From contig CM060684.1 in assembly GCA_030686995.1 (NCBI GenBank), positions 6,469,897-6,533,896 on the forward strand: 64,000 nt of DNA. Direction: 5' to 3'. The translations under genes and the position numbers were made by a program. Shown piece after piece: positions 10,945-21,400 of the stretch; position 1 is the first letter of the stretch, and each line of letters opens with the position of its first letter. The notes under the pieces are model-generated. The model was not told where the DNA came from and did not search any database. It was given only the letters and a program-made list of their open reading frames with translations. This DNA is from Artemisia argyi. Taxonomy: Eukaryota; Streptophyta; Magnoliopsida; Asterales; Asteraceae.

Positions 10945-11345
10945 TTACCAAAATCCATCACTTCTGGAGTAGCCAGGTGTAAGAACTGTGGCACACCTGA
11001 TAACCGTGTGATTTTGAGCAAACCACCAGCTGTCAACGGATTTGAGTAGTCTTTACCAAAAGCTGTTTGCTTCTGGACTAGCCAGCTCTTGATGGAATAG
11101 TCAACATCTTGGTGAGCTGATTACCAATTATGGATTTTCCACGGCCTTTACCACAAGCCATAATCTTGCGGGCTAGCCAACTCATTTGTTTTCGGGGAGT
11201 TGAGGAACCATACAATTTTGGGCAAATTGCAAGCCGTAAACGGATTTGATATGTCTTTACCAAGAGCCGTTTGCTCCTGGACTAGCCAATCCCTTTTGTC
11301 GGTTAGACAAGGCGGACTGATTACCACAAAAATTTTGGAGCACCA
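10945..11345. repeat. Four-unit degenerate tandem repeat of about 102 bp inside LTR element copy 1
   Basis: Units anchored at about 10,943, 11,050, 11,149 and 11,254 share the phrases ctttaccaa, gctgtttgct, ctggactagcca. Spacing is about 100-107 bp. They lie in the interior close to the purine tract. There is no open frame. Confidence 0.65.
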
Positions 11346-11692
11346 GTGAAAAATTTTTTTGAAAAATTTTTGAATTTTGGCTAAAAATGGGGGTATTATA
11401 TAGTAAAATGTGATAAAATTCGCTAGAATAGCGAATACCCCCCCCCCCCCACACACTTAGCATGAATATTGTCCTCAATATTCAGAATCCCGGCTATTAT
11501 GCCGACATTTTGAACGTAAAAGGGCAACATTACAAGCTAAGCGTGGAAAACACCATTTTGTATTTTCACTCTTGTAACCATAGCATGGGGGACTCCCCCA
11601 CACTTAGGGTGAAAACCCTATAAGCATGCTATTGTTTTTGTTTACCGAGTCGCTAGCTTGACTCGACCCTGGCAGCGGCGCCAAAAGTTGAT

Positions 11693-14600
11693 TGATGCTA
11701 AACCACCTAACTTATATTGACCAAATAATGGTCAACAAAGTCAAATAGCCTAGGTCAATGCTTCCGCGGAATATAGTGTTTCCCCGGGTCGTTATGTCCC
11801 GACGAGGTGTGGATTGTAAACAAACGGTTCCGTGATCGGGTGAATTTGGATGGAAAAAGGGTTTGTGAATGGTTTAACTAAGGAATATACAAGAGAATAA
11901 CTTAAATAAGCTATATGAATAAGACGGGAAAGTTTGAAAACCCAGAAACGATTAAAACTTAAAAACGCGTACGTTACGTTTAAATAAAACATAAACGTAC
12001 AAAATAAAACGTGAAAACTGAAATCTGAAAATACCCAGGGGTGAAAATGACTTTTTTACAAACCTAAAGTTAAAAGAAAATTTTTAGAAAAAGAAAATAA
12101 ATTCTAACCCTAATTAATTATTTAATATTAATTAAATACTAATTATTACTAATTATTAATAATTAAAATACTTAAATACAATATAATATTAATTAAGCAC
12201 TAGAAAAATGAAAATAAAATTTCTAAAATTATAAAATAACTAAAAATAAGTTTTAAAAATAAAAATAAGTGTTTTTGTCTTTTTGTGATTTTTCTATTAA
12301 TTAATTACGTATTAATTACTAATTATCTAATTAACTATTTTAAATTAAGAAAAATAGCAAATGAACAGTAAAAATTCTAATAAAATTTCTAAAATTATTT
12401 TATAACATATAAAAGCTATAAAAAATATAAAAACTAGGTTTTGATTAAATAAAACTAATTATGCTATTTTAAACTAATTATTAATTTATAATTAATAAAA
12501 CTAAGATTAATTCTAATAAATACTAAATGAAAAGATAAAAATCTGAAAAAATTATTATAACTACTTTAATATAATAGGTAATTAATAAAAATATAAAAAT
12601 GACAAGTACTTAATAAAAATATAAAAATGAAAATTAAAATTAAATTACATTAAATAGAAACTATCACTTAATTTTAAATTTGATTTTTCTTGGATTTTCT
12701 TTTACAAACCTAATAAATACTTAAAAACAAACACTTTTTGTAAAAACAAAATTTTTGTAAACTTAAAATAAGCTGAAATGAAAGCTAAAAGTCCAACAGT
12801 TGACTTTGTTTGACCAAATGGAAAAATAAGCTAAAATGACCACAAGTGGGACCCACTCTGGTTGAAACAAGTCCAAACAAGTTTTTAGAACTTGTATAAG
12901 CTGGAAAAAGCAACTGAGAACCTCAGAATAAGCAAAAAGCTAATCAATAAGCACTTTGAAACTTTCAAACACTTAGAAACTGGGACAGATTAGGAGTACT
13001 GATTCAGGTGGGGCCCAGGTAGATTGAGGTCAAACCCAAGATCAAAATAGGAAGCCCACCAGGAGGGGGGGTTGAAAGGTGCAAAGAGGGGGCCATGGGA
13101 CCCACTGATGAAGGTTGCAGCCACCACCAAAGTGGTGGTGGTGGATGGCTGTACTGCTGATGCAGCAGCAGGGGTGAGCCTGCAGCTGAGTTTGTGGGGG
13201 TGTGGGACCCACAAAGAAAATCACAAAAATATTGTGATGCTTGATTCCTGAAGATTAGCTGGCAGAGAACAAGTCCTAAAAGTTTCAAGTTCTAAATCTA
13301 CACACAAAAATCACAAATATTCGTGCAAGTTTTGGAAAAAACTAAAAACAAAGCAATTTTGACTTTTGAAGAAACTAGGGAAGTTGACTTAGTTTGATTT
13401 TGATCAGTCTAAATTAACTGAGAATGATTATTTAGGCTATGATGAGACTAACTTAGCTGTATCTAACAATTATACAATGATATCATGCAATCTAGAATCT
13501 CAAATCCACACAGTTAAGTTAAATAAGCCACTAAAGAGCAATTTTGACTTTTGTTCTATTAAGGTGCCAAGTTTATGAGTTCTAGGACCTAACTAAACCT
13601 AATACAAGTTATATACATTGAAACAACAATACAATAACAACAAAAATTACTGTAATAGGGCTTAACCCAAACACCCCTAAGTGAACCTGTTTCACTATCT
13701 ACTACCAATTTAAACCTCTAACTTGCAAATCAATGATCACAATGTGATCCTTAACTGTTATTAGCTATCAATAGGACAGTAGAAGCTTGACAAATACAAA
13801 GAGATATAGCATAGCAGATTTGAGCTAAAAATATGTAGTGGAAATGCAAATTATGGACTAAAGGATATAAAAGCTAAACAGATGTACTTAAGCAACTTCA
13901 ATAAGCAAAATAGAGTCTGAATAAGCAGTATTTTACACTAAACTAGTTATCCTAAAAGAGAAAGCAGGATTAGAAATGGAACTTACTTGATGAAAGGCAT
14001 ATGGACTTGTAAATGAACTAGGCTGTGAGATAGGTTCATTCAAGCTATTGAGCAGCTTAATGAGCTTATCCAGAGGATGTTACAGCTTATACAAGCTTAT
14101 TCCCTCAGCTTATTGCTAATTTTCTTTTTATTTTTGATTTATTTTTTTTTTATTTTTCTTTTTGTGAATTCCACTATACTAAACCACCCACAAACTTCAA
14201 AAGCTCACAATAAAGCCTCTGTGAGCTTATACTGACAAGGAATAACAGCTTATATTATCTTACCAACAAATTGAAATTTCACTTAAAACACAACCTGGAA
14301 ACTTAAAACTGAAACTTTGAAATTTAAAGATGAAATGAGTTTTTAACACACTGAGATTAGTGAATACATAGATTTCAAACTAAAAGTTACAATTAAAACA
14401 GATGATTAAGCTAACTTACATCAACTAAAACTACTCTAATCTATTCTACATTATCTACTACTCTTTTCTTCACTTTTCTTCAATTATATAGGTTCTGGAG
14501 GGTGTCTCTGACTTTTCCCACATCTCTGAGCCATTGGATGGCTTTGGAATGATCCTGCCCATTGAATTGTAATTTGGCGGGAAAACTTTATTTTTATTGC

Positions 14601-15217
14601 AACTGGCCAGGGTTAACTTGGAGGGTTTATAGGAGCAATCAATGTAGTTTGGGGTTTAGTGGAAGTCAAGGGGACATAGTTTTGGTGGAGGTGAGGTGGA
14701 AGGATGGGGAAAGTTGAGTGTAGCAGGGGATAGCAGCAGTTGCAAGTGGAGGTGGAAGGGGTGAAGGTTTGACTTTGGGGGGGGGGGTCAAAGACGGGGT
14801 AGTATTAGTTTAGGTTTTGGGCCGGGTTTTGTGGTTGGGCTAGGGGTTGTGGACTTGGGTATTTGTTTGATCAGGTTTTGGTTTTTGGGTTTAAAATAAG
14901 AATGGGGTCCATTTGGTTTATAACTACAATTCACAAGGACCATTTTTGTAATTCATGAAAAGTTGTGGGTTGGAATTGTAATTTTCACAAAGCAACAATA
15001 AGGACCATACTTGCATAATTTAAATAACCAAAATCCATTTTTGCAATTTTTGTATTTTTCTAAATTCCCGGGGACTAAAAATGATAATTTTCAAAGTCCG
15101 GGGACTAAAATTGCCATTTTATGAAAATCTTTTATCCAAGGACCAATATTTAACATTTTGAATTTCCAAGGACTAAAAATGATTTTTCTCTCAAAAATAC
15201 CCCACCAGGGACCAATT
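11693..15217 (-). repeat. Body of the giant LTR (copy 1)
   Basis: This is non-coding. It contains a very AT-rich block (12,050-12,800), a segment near 13,000-13,210 with complementary CCACCACC/GGTGG runs, and phrases shared with the LTR at 57.3-61.0 kb in the opposite direction (for example gacccggg.aaacact, ggaagcatt). Near its LTR start on the minus strand, many copies of 'ggacta/aggac' style phrases form a loose short-period repeat (15,060-15,260). The short frames at 13,000-13,290 are composition artefacts. Confidence 0.7.
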
Positions 15218-15566
15218 CTGCCAATATTTGAAACTCCAGGGACTAATTTCGTAAATTTCCAAAACTTTCCAATTTTTCACCAAAGGACTAAATATGACAA
15301 CTTATGATTGTAAAAGGACCTCTGGTGATAATTGTCCATATTTGAATATCCAGGGACTAGTTTTGTCATTTTATGAAAGTTGGGGGACTGAAACTGCCAA
15401 TTTTGCAAACTTTGTGCGTTTTTCATTTGTTTTTGCTCATTTTGCATCTAAAACATATAAAACACAATTTTGAAATATTTTTAGTATTTTGATGCATTTC
15501 TGAGTGTTTTTGTATGTTTTGCAGTTCATATTATACCAAAAATGATGAGTGTTTGAGCACTCATCA

Positions 15567-16023
15567 TTCGGCTAGTAGCACCTTTGTTCTTATAAATCAT
15601 GAATTCATTAATGAACGACATTAAAGTTTTCATTTGCAAATTTAGCCATTGAAATAAAGTCGTTTATTGAAACAGTGAAATGATGATAATACCCTCAGTG
15701 ACGTGACACTTAATGAGGAACATAACGATAGTTAGCTCTCGGTGGCTTTTTTGCATTTATTTGGAACGTGAGTGGCGTTTTTATGTGCCTTTATGTCTCG
15801 GCGTCATTTTTGCACTTTCACAAAACGTCAGTGACTAAATTTGCAATTTACCCCTTTATTTACTTACGGTACTTTCTTGAGCATATATATGAGCGATACA
15901 ATTACAATTTAAATAACTAAATTTCTTCACTCCACTTACTCCACACTCATATATATACATAATAATAAATTGCGCATATAAATAAACGCTATTATACACC
16001 GCTATACGCGGGTAATCATCTAG
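15567..16023 (+). mobile_element. AT-rich segment with a weak second Helitron-like 3' end
   Basis: CCGC-TATAC-GCGG (15,999-16,011) is followed by 8 bases and CTAG at 16,020-16,023, then T. The stem is only 4 bp, so this is weaker than the end at 6,184. Upstream sequence has no coding potential. Confidence 0.35.
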
Positions 16024-16144
16024 TAAGAAAAAAGCTTTGTAATGGCATTCATGCATTTGAGTTGCATTTAATCAATGACTTATTGTGACAAAAAATTTCA
16101 AATAACTTAATGAATTATAGCTGATCTAACCTGTTTGAGAAAAA

Positions 16145-16178
<34 letters not shown>

Positions 16179-16850
16179 ATTGATTACCACTCGCTATACT
16201 AAGCAACAAATAATAAAATGGAAAGAAAACACAGGAAAAAGAGAAAATAATAATAAGAAGAAGAAAAAAAACAAATTTGGTTAAAGATGATGACCCGAAC
16301 AAGAGACCTATTATTACTTATAGGAAATTAATCAGCCTTAGCCATCACTCCACCATCAATCTCAAGTTTCATTCACATATACAATTATTTTATTTGCATA
16401 ATATGTGTACCTCATCTCAAGGGGCTTCAAAAGCATTGTTTTTTCTATTAAAAATATCCACCACACTAGTCTTACTAAAAAAATGCAAAATACATACAGT
16501 ACTAAATAATACTACAGTCTTACTAAAAAAATGCAAAATACATACAGTACTAAATAATACTACGTACTCCGTAATATTGAGTGTCTAAAGTGGAGAGCAA
16601 ATATTGATAGCTACCCACATAAAAAATGCAAAATACTACTGAGGGTGCTGTTGACTCGAACACGGAACCCATCGTTAAATGTAGATGAGCTTTAGCCATC
16701 AACACAACCATCAGCTTATGTTTCTCTCAATTTTAATTATTTATCTGGGGGCTACAAAAAATCACCATATACTACTGTAAAGTTATACTATCTAGCAAGC
16801 AAGATACTATGTTCCTTGATTTGTCCAGTCACAGACAGGCATTGTACTTT
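16024..16850. repeat. SINE-like heads, poly-A and a 48-bp direct repeat
   Basis: The segment holds a poly-A run at about 16,148-16,174 and a 48-bp sequence repeated head-to-tail at 16,468-16,515 and 16,516-16,563. It also holds two tRNA-like SINE heads in minus orientation near 16,285-16,350 and 16,650-16,720, each containing an inverted B-box phrase such as actcgaacacgg. No gene was seen. Confidence 0.55.
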
Positions 16851-17008
16851 TCCGGTTAGACCCGGTCATTTCCGGTCAAGACCCGGTTAGACCCGGTCAT
16901 ATCCGGCCAAGACCCTGTTAGACCCGGTCATATTCGGTCAAGACCCGGTTAGACCCGGTCAATTCCGGTCAAGACCCGGCTATACCCGGTCATATCCGGC
17001 CAAGACCC
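16851..17008. repeat. CCGGTCAAGACCCGG minisatellite, locus 1
   Basis: About four units of roughly 36 bp are built from CCGGTTAGACCCGGTCAT and CCGGTCAAGACCCGG. The same repeat occurs at 29.5, 34.4 and 44.0 kb. It lies immediately upstream of an ARM-repeat pseudogene. Confidence 0.9.
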
Positions 17009-17029
17009 ATATTTGAGTCACATAGGTGA

Positions 17030-17800
17030 AGGTTTGTTGTTGTTCATTAGAATCATCAGGTATGCCAAAGAAAGGGTGTGTGTTAGGGTGATTAGTTCGC
17101 GCAGTGTGTTAGGGTGATTAGTTGTGCCGTGTTGTGTGTTGAGGAATTTGTTTAGGGTGTTTTTGTTGAGAGTTGTCAAGTCTGGGACGGTTTTGGTGCA
17201 GAAGTATGGATTTAGTTGTTTAAGTAATTTGGTTTGGGAGGATGATGATTTGAAGGTGGTGGTTGTTAGGAGTGTCGTTTTTGAGAGTTGAAAGGGTTAT
17301 TTTATTCAGGGACTAGTGTGAGGGTTTGGAGGGTGCGGTTAGTTTTTGAAGAATTTGGCGTGTGTTGAATGGGTGGTGGAGTTGTTGAGTTTTTGAAGAA
17401 TCAGGAGCGGGGTGTTGGGAGTGACGATTCAGTGTGCAAAGGAGTTGGGGGAATTGGGGTGTATAGGACCTTTGATCGGTATGTTGGATGGGAAAGTGAT
17501 TGAGGAGAAATAAGCAGCTGTGAGAGCGTTGTCAGTTATATTGATTTGTTCGGGGAACATAAGGATTTATCGGAAGGAAGAAAGAGTGATAGTGAGTGTA
17601 GTCCAGTTATTAGATCCTTCTATACCAAATTTTGATAACTAGTACCCTGTGTCGATTCTAATGTCTTTTAAACTCATTTGAAGAAATGTTGCAAAAAGAT
17701 GGTAAACGCGGGCGCTTTGTTGTTTTTAGAAAAGCTTGTAGAAATGGATGTTGATGGTCCCGGGAAGCTATGGGGTGTGTTTGGGTGACCGTAATGATCA
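17030..17800 (+). pseudogene. ARM-repeat protein pseudogene, copy 1
   Basis: Frame fragments match the C-terminal half of a plant ARM-repeat superfamily protein (the type ending in ...KKLVEM..G....GK.WGVF.RP). Recognisable pieces include the PL(I)GMLDGK, LLDPSIPNFD and KLVEMDVDG equivalents, and a terminal PGKLWGVFG near 17,760-17,795. Reading requires several frame changes and contains stops. The following 17,800-18,000 looks like its 3' untranslated region, because the same sequence recurs at 35.5 and 36.1 kb. The copy lacks the N-terminal half. Confidence 0.7.
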
Positions 17801-19880
17801 TAATTGTTCTCAAACATCCGTATGTATTTATTTTAATTTACAGTTTTGTACTGCTTGTGCATCCTTGTTGTTCATAATTTTATTCTTAGTAATTAATCTT
17901 AGTTCAGAGGTCAAGGCATTAGGCAGTGTTATTACCTATTAGTTTAAAGCCATGGTGGTTAGTTGCTAGTGGCGTGTTGGCATCATAGCAACAAGTAGTT
18001 ATTTCACCTCTGCGGCAATAGATAGGTTCAATCACTACTAGAGATTGTGAAATAGAGCCCCTTAACCTTTAATAGAGCCCCTTAACCTTTAATAGAGCCC
18101 AGTTATTGAAATTCTATCTTAAATCGGTGACGGGTAGGAGCTATGAAAAGTAATTGAATTACAATCTTAATATATGTGAAATGTAGCGAAGGTGTCTATC
18201 TAAATCGGTGATGGGTAGGAACCATGAACAATTGAAAGTCATTGAATTTCTATCTTTACTCTGTGATGGGTAGGAGCTACGAAAAGTTATTGAATTACTA
18301 TCATAAATGTAAAATTGGTAACGGGTAGGAGGTGTGGAAAGTTATTGAATCACTTAGGTACGGTATATAATCAGTTTTACTTATTAATCCTATAGGCTTA
18401 TAGAATGGGTCTAATGATTGGAGTGATTCCATTTACCTCTAAGGTATGCAACTTATTTTGTTCATTTAACTGCTTATCTCAGTTTATAGTTGATTTTTAG
18501 TTGTTATTTTCAGTTTAGATTCTTATGGTCTGTATTTTTTTTTTTATCATAAACCTCAAAAATACAAAAATATTAGTGTTAGAATGATTTAGCTTGCAGT
18601 TTATATCATAGTGCTTATCTCCTATAGTTTATTGTCCATTTCAACTTTGTTTAGCTTTTTGATAATCTGCGTTGCTTGGCTTTGGCTAACTTCACTTTAA
18701 CCTACCTGAATCTATTACAGACCTAATGTAAAGGGGTGTTTGGTTCATGTTGACTTTTATAGTCAAACTAGGTTTAGGTCTCATTTTGGATTCCAATTAG
18801 CTGTAGCTTGAAATTATGAGTAGTAATTGTGTGTTTTGAACCAGTTGCAAGTAGTTAAATAGGATTAGTATTAGTTGTTTAATTCTTGAGGTTTATAATA
18901 CTTAAGTAGTAGTGATAAGGGTAGATTTGGATTAGGACCACTGTTAGTTGTTAATTTTACTTTCATCAGGTTTAGTTTATGCTATAGCAGTTGTGCACAT
19001 TCTGGAATTGAAACTTAATTGACCAAGAACCTTAGTTTACTCATCTTGCCATTTCTGCATCAGCATCTCAACTATCCTATTAGTCCTCTTTCATGAGCTG
19101 TTTCCCAGCTTGTTAATTGAATTTGTTGATTGGTAATCATAATTTTTTATAGATTGTCTTAATGTTTGTGTGCTTATTTAGTAATCTAGAGCTTGATTGA
19201 GTGCTTTATGAGGCCTGTTAGTTTCCCCATTAGCTGTTTAGTGCATCAAATAGCCCATATAGCTTTTTGGTTTCTCTTTGCTTTTATTCTTTTATAACCT
19301 GCTTATTTTTACATTAGTTTGTTTAAGATTGATTTAGTTAATTTTTAGCTTTTCCCTCGCCTTAAACCCCCCTCCCCTTTAGGCCTGTTATACCCTGCTC
19401 CACAAGGTAGTTTTCAAACAGAACTTTGTTTCCGAATTTTAGTATCTTCATTTATAGTTCCCTTGATCTGAGATTTGGCATGTTTGATATTTGTTTGCTA
19501 TTTTTGTTGATTTACATTTTTATAAATTTTTATCTCAACCTTTTCTTAGTTTTTTAGTAGCACCAAAATAGCCCCTTTAGAACCTGTTACCCTGCACCAT
19601 CAGTTCATATCTGTCCCAACAAGCCCTCACTTTAGCAGCTTCTCTCAAGCTTTCATAAGCTCATTTTAGCCTGATTTTCATTTCACAAGATCTTTGGCGG
19701 TTGAACTTGAATTATTTAAGTCTTTTAGGAACTAGCTTTTAGTATAGAAGCTTGTAGGATAGCTTAAACTAGGGTATGTTAGACTGTTTGTTTCTAGTTT
19801 ATTCGAATTTTAAATTGTTGAATCTGTGCTTCTCAGTTTATTTTAGCCTAGTTAAGTGATTGATTTAGTTTTTTAGATCA
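17801..19880. repeat. Non-coding repeat region with short tandem repeats
   Basis: 17,800-18,030 is the shared ARM 3'-region. A 22-bp unit (aatagagccccttaaccttt) repeats at 18,050-18,095. Four degenerate copies of a 55-80 bp unit with gacgggtaggagctatgaaa lie at 18,125-18,345. The remainder is T-rich without open frames and resembles LTR-type sequence; it may be a diverged relative of the giant LTR, which I could not prove. Confidence 0.4.
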
Positions 19881-19888
19881 GTTGTTAG

Positions 19889-20115
19889 CAAGGTTATAAA
19901 AGGCGAAAGGCGTGGCGTGGCGGCATTGCCGCGCCTCAAGCCTTACACGCCTTGGCGTAGCCTTTGCGTTTCATAAGGCGTCACTAAAGCGGCAAAAAAA
20001 TATTTATAGATTTATGTATTTATAATTTTAGATCATATTACTCGTACTATATTAGACATTTAGACTACTACTTACTATATAATTACCTGGTTCATATATC
20101 AAATAGCCCAAATCC

Positions 20116-20161
<46 letters not shown>

Positions 20162-20332
20162 GGTTCCAAAAATGGCGCCACGCCTTACCAAAAGGCGCGC
20201 CTTTTCACGCCTTATTTCACGCCTTTTTGAGCCACGCCTAGATCAGCCGCCAAGGTCCATTTCGTGGCGGCGAGGCCACGCCTCGCGCCTTGGTGACGCC
20301 TTTGCCGCCTTGGCGCGCCTTTTAGAACACTG
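19889..20332. mobile_element. hAT-type MITE with 8-bp target duplication (GGCG-rich)
   Basis: The 444-bp element is flanked by perfect GTTGTTAG duplications (19,881-19,888 and 20,333-20,340). Terminal inverted repeats read CAAGGTTATAAAAGGCG and, inverted, CAGTGTTCTAAAAGGCG. The interior consists of degenerate AAGGCG/CGCCTT motifs, with a 43-base A run at 20,117-20,159. No transposase is present. Confidence 0.9.
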
Positions 20333-20340
20333 GTTGTTAG

Positions 20341-21400
20341 TATGAGTGAGCTTATAGGATTTAGAAATTAGCTTTTGTGAACTTGTAGTCTAATAACAGT
20401 TAAGCTATTTCCTTGTTAACTAGTTTCGCCCAACTGTTAAGGTTTTCTGCTATTTCTCATCTTAAAATTAGTTTATTTAAAAAGTTGTTATTTTTACTAG
20501 TTTTACAAGTGTTTTCAAAAGAAAATCAAAAGAATATAATGTTGAGCAAAAAGGTGGTCACAGGGTTCGAAACTGTGACCTCCTGTACAGCAAACTCCAC
20601 ACAGCTCACTCTTCTACCACATGCACCCTTGGGATTTTTGTCAATAACATTACATTGTTAATTCATTTATGGCATTTCTTTGTAATAAGCTATAGTTGCT
20701 ATTTGGCTTATTTTTCAGATTATCTAAACTGCTTTTTCACTTTTAAGAATTTTCTTAGCCTCTAATTAGTTCAGTAGGTGTAATAAAATTTTTATAATTT
20801 TTACTTTTCAATTTCTATTTTTAAACATTTATTTTCTTTTATTTAGATTTTAAATCAAAATAAATAAATAAAAAGTCATAAAAAATATTTTTTCTTTTTC
20901 CAAAATTTTCTTTTTACATTTAGAATGTAGAAAAATCGTTTTCATACCCGTAGGATTAGTCTAGCTTTGATTTCACTTTTTATTTCGTACACGTACGTAG
21001 TTTTTTTGTTTAAATTAAGCGTTTTTAGACTAGATTGCGTTTTAGGTTTTAATAGCTTTGCGTTATCGTTTCCTCTACTTTATTATGTGCTTTTTAGTTT
21101 CATTTCTTTTTCCGTGGTTATAAATTCCATCAAATCTCACTTATTTTCACCATTCACTACACGAGTATTTCTTTGGAATACTTAAACCTCTAAATCTACA
21201 TCTTATCAATGAGCAAGCTTTTATAGGAATTTCATCGCATTAAGTTGGCTTAAAGCTAAAAATTCTAAGTTGTGTCTACAAGATATGTATTCTTTCTCTT
21301 TTTTTCTTTATTACACATATATTAGCTTTTACTTTATTTTACTTTTCCTTTTAAAAAAAGAAAAGAATCAATATGGAGCAAAGAACCAGTTTACATGCAC
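20341..21400. repeat. T-rich non-coding sequence, possible LTR remnant
   Basis: No open frame with domain content was seen. A phrase with ggttcgaaactgtgacc at 20,565 resembles a tRNA-derived head. The T-rich tail from 20,770 is similar in style to the ends of the giant LTRs, but no termini were found. Confidence 0.3.

Larger units (their letters stand above)
10525..15566 (-). mobile_element. Non-autonomous LTR retrotransposon with a giant LTR, tiny interior and truncated 3' LTR (copy 1)
   Basis: On the minus strand a full 5' LTR runs from 15,566 to about 11,693 (starts TGATGAGTGCTC, ends near GCATCA). It is followed by a primer-binding region TGGCGCCGCTGCC (about 11,683-11,671), about 820 bp of non-coding interior, a purine tract (GTGTGGGGGAT) and the start of a 3' LTR at 10,873. 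The 3' LTR breaks off at 10,525. The two LTR copies share 349 bp (10,525-10,873 and 15,218-15,566) with a single difference seen, so insertion was recent. No gag or pol is present: the primer-binding region is joined almost directly to sequence that follows the coding region in the relative at 57.3-64 kb. That indicates an internal deletion. Confidence 0.8.

Noticed and set aside
12990..13288. Pro/His-rich frames on the minus strand
   Set aside because: They lie inside the giant LTR and follow CCACC-rich composition; no domain and not kept in copy 2.
7648..15737. Shared taacgatagttag at 7,648 and 15,724 as a possible target duplication of one large element
   Set aside because: A 13-base match is expected by chance several times in 64 kb, and neither point coincides with element ends.
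16284..16350. Genuine tRNA genes at the SINE-like heads
   Set aside because: Only A/B-box-like parts are present; no complete cloverleaf or anticodon arm could be drawn.
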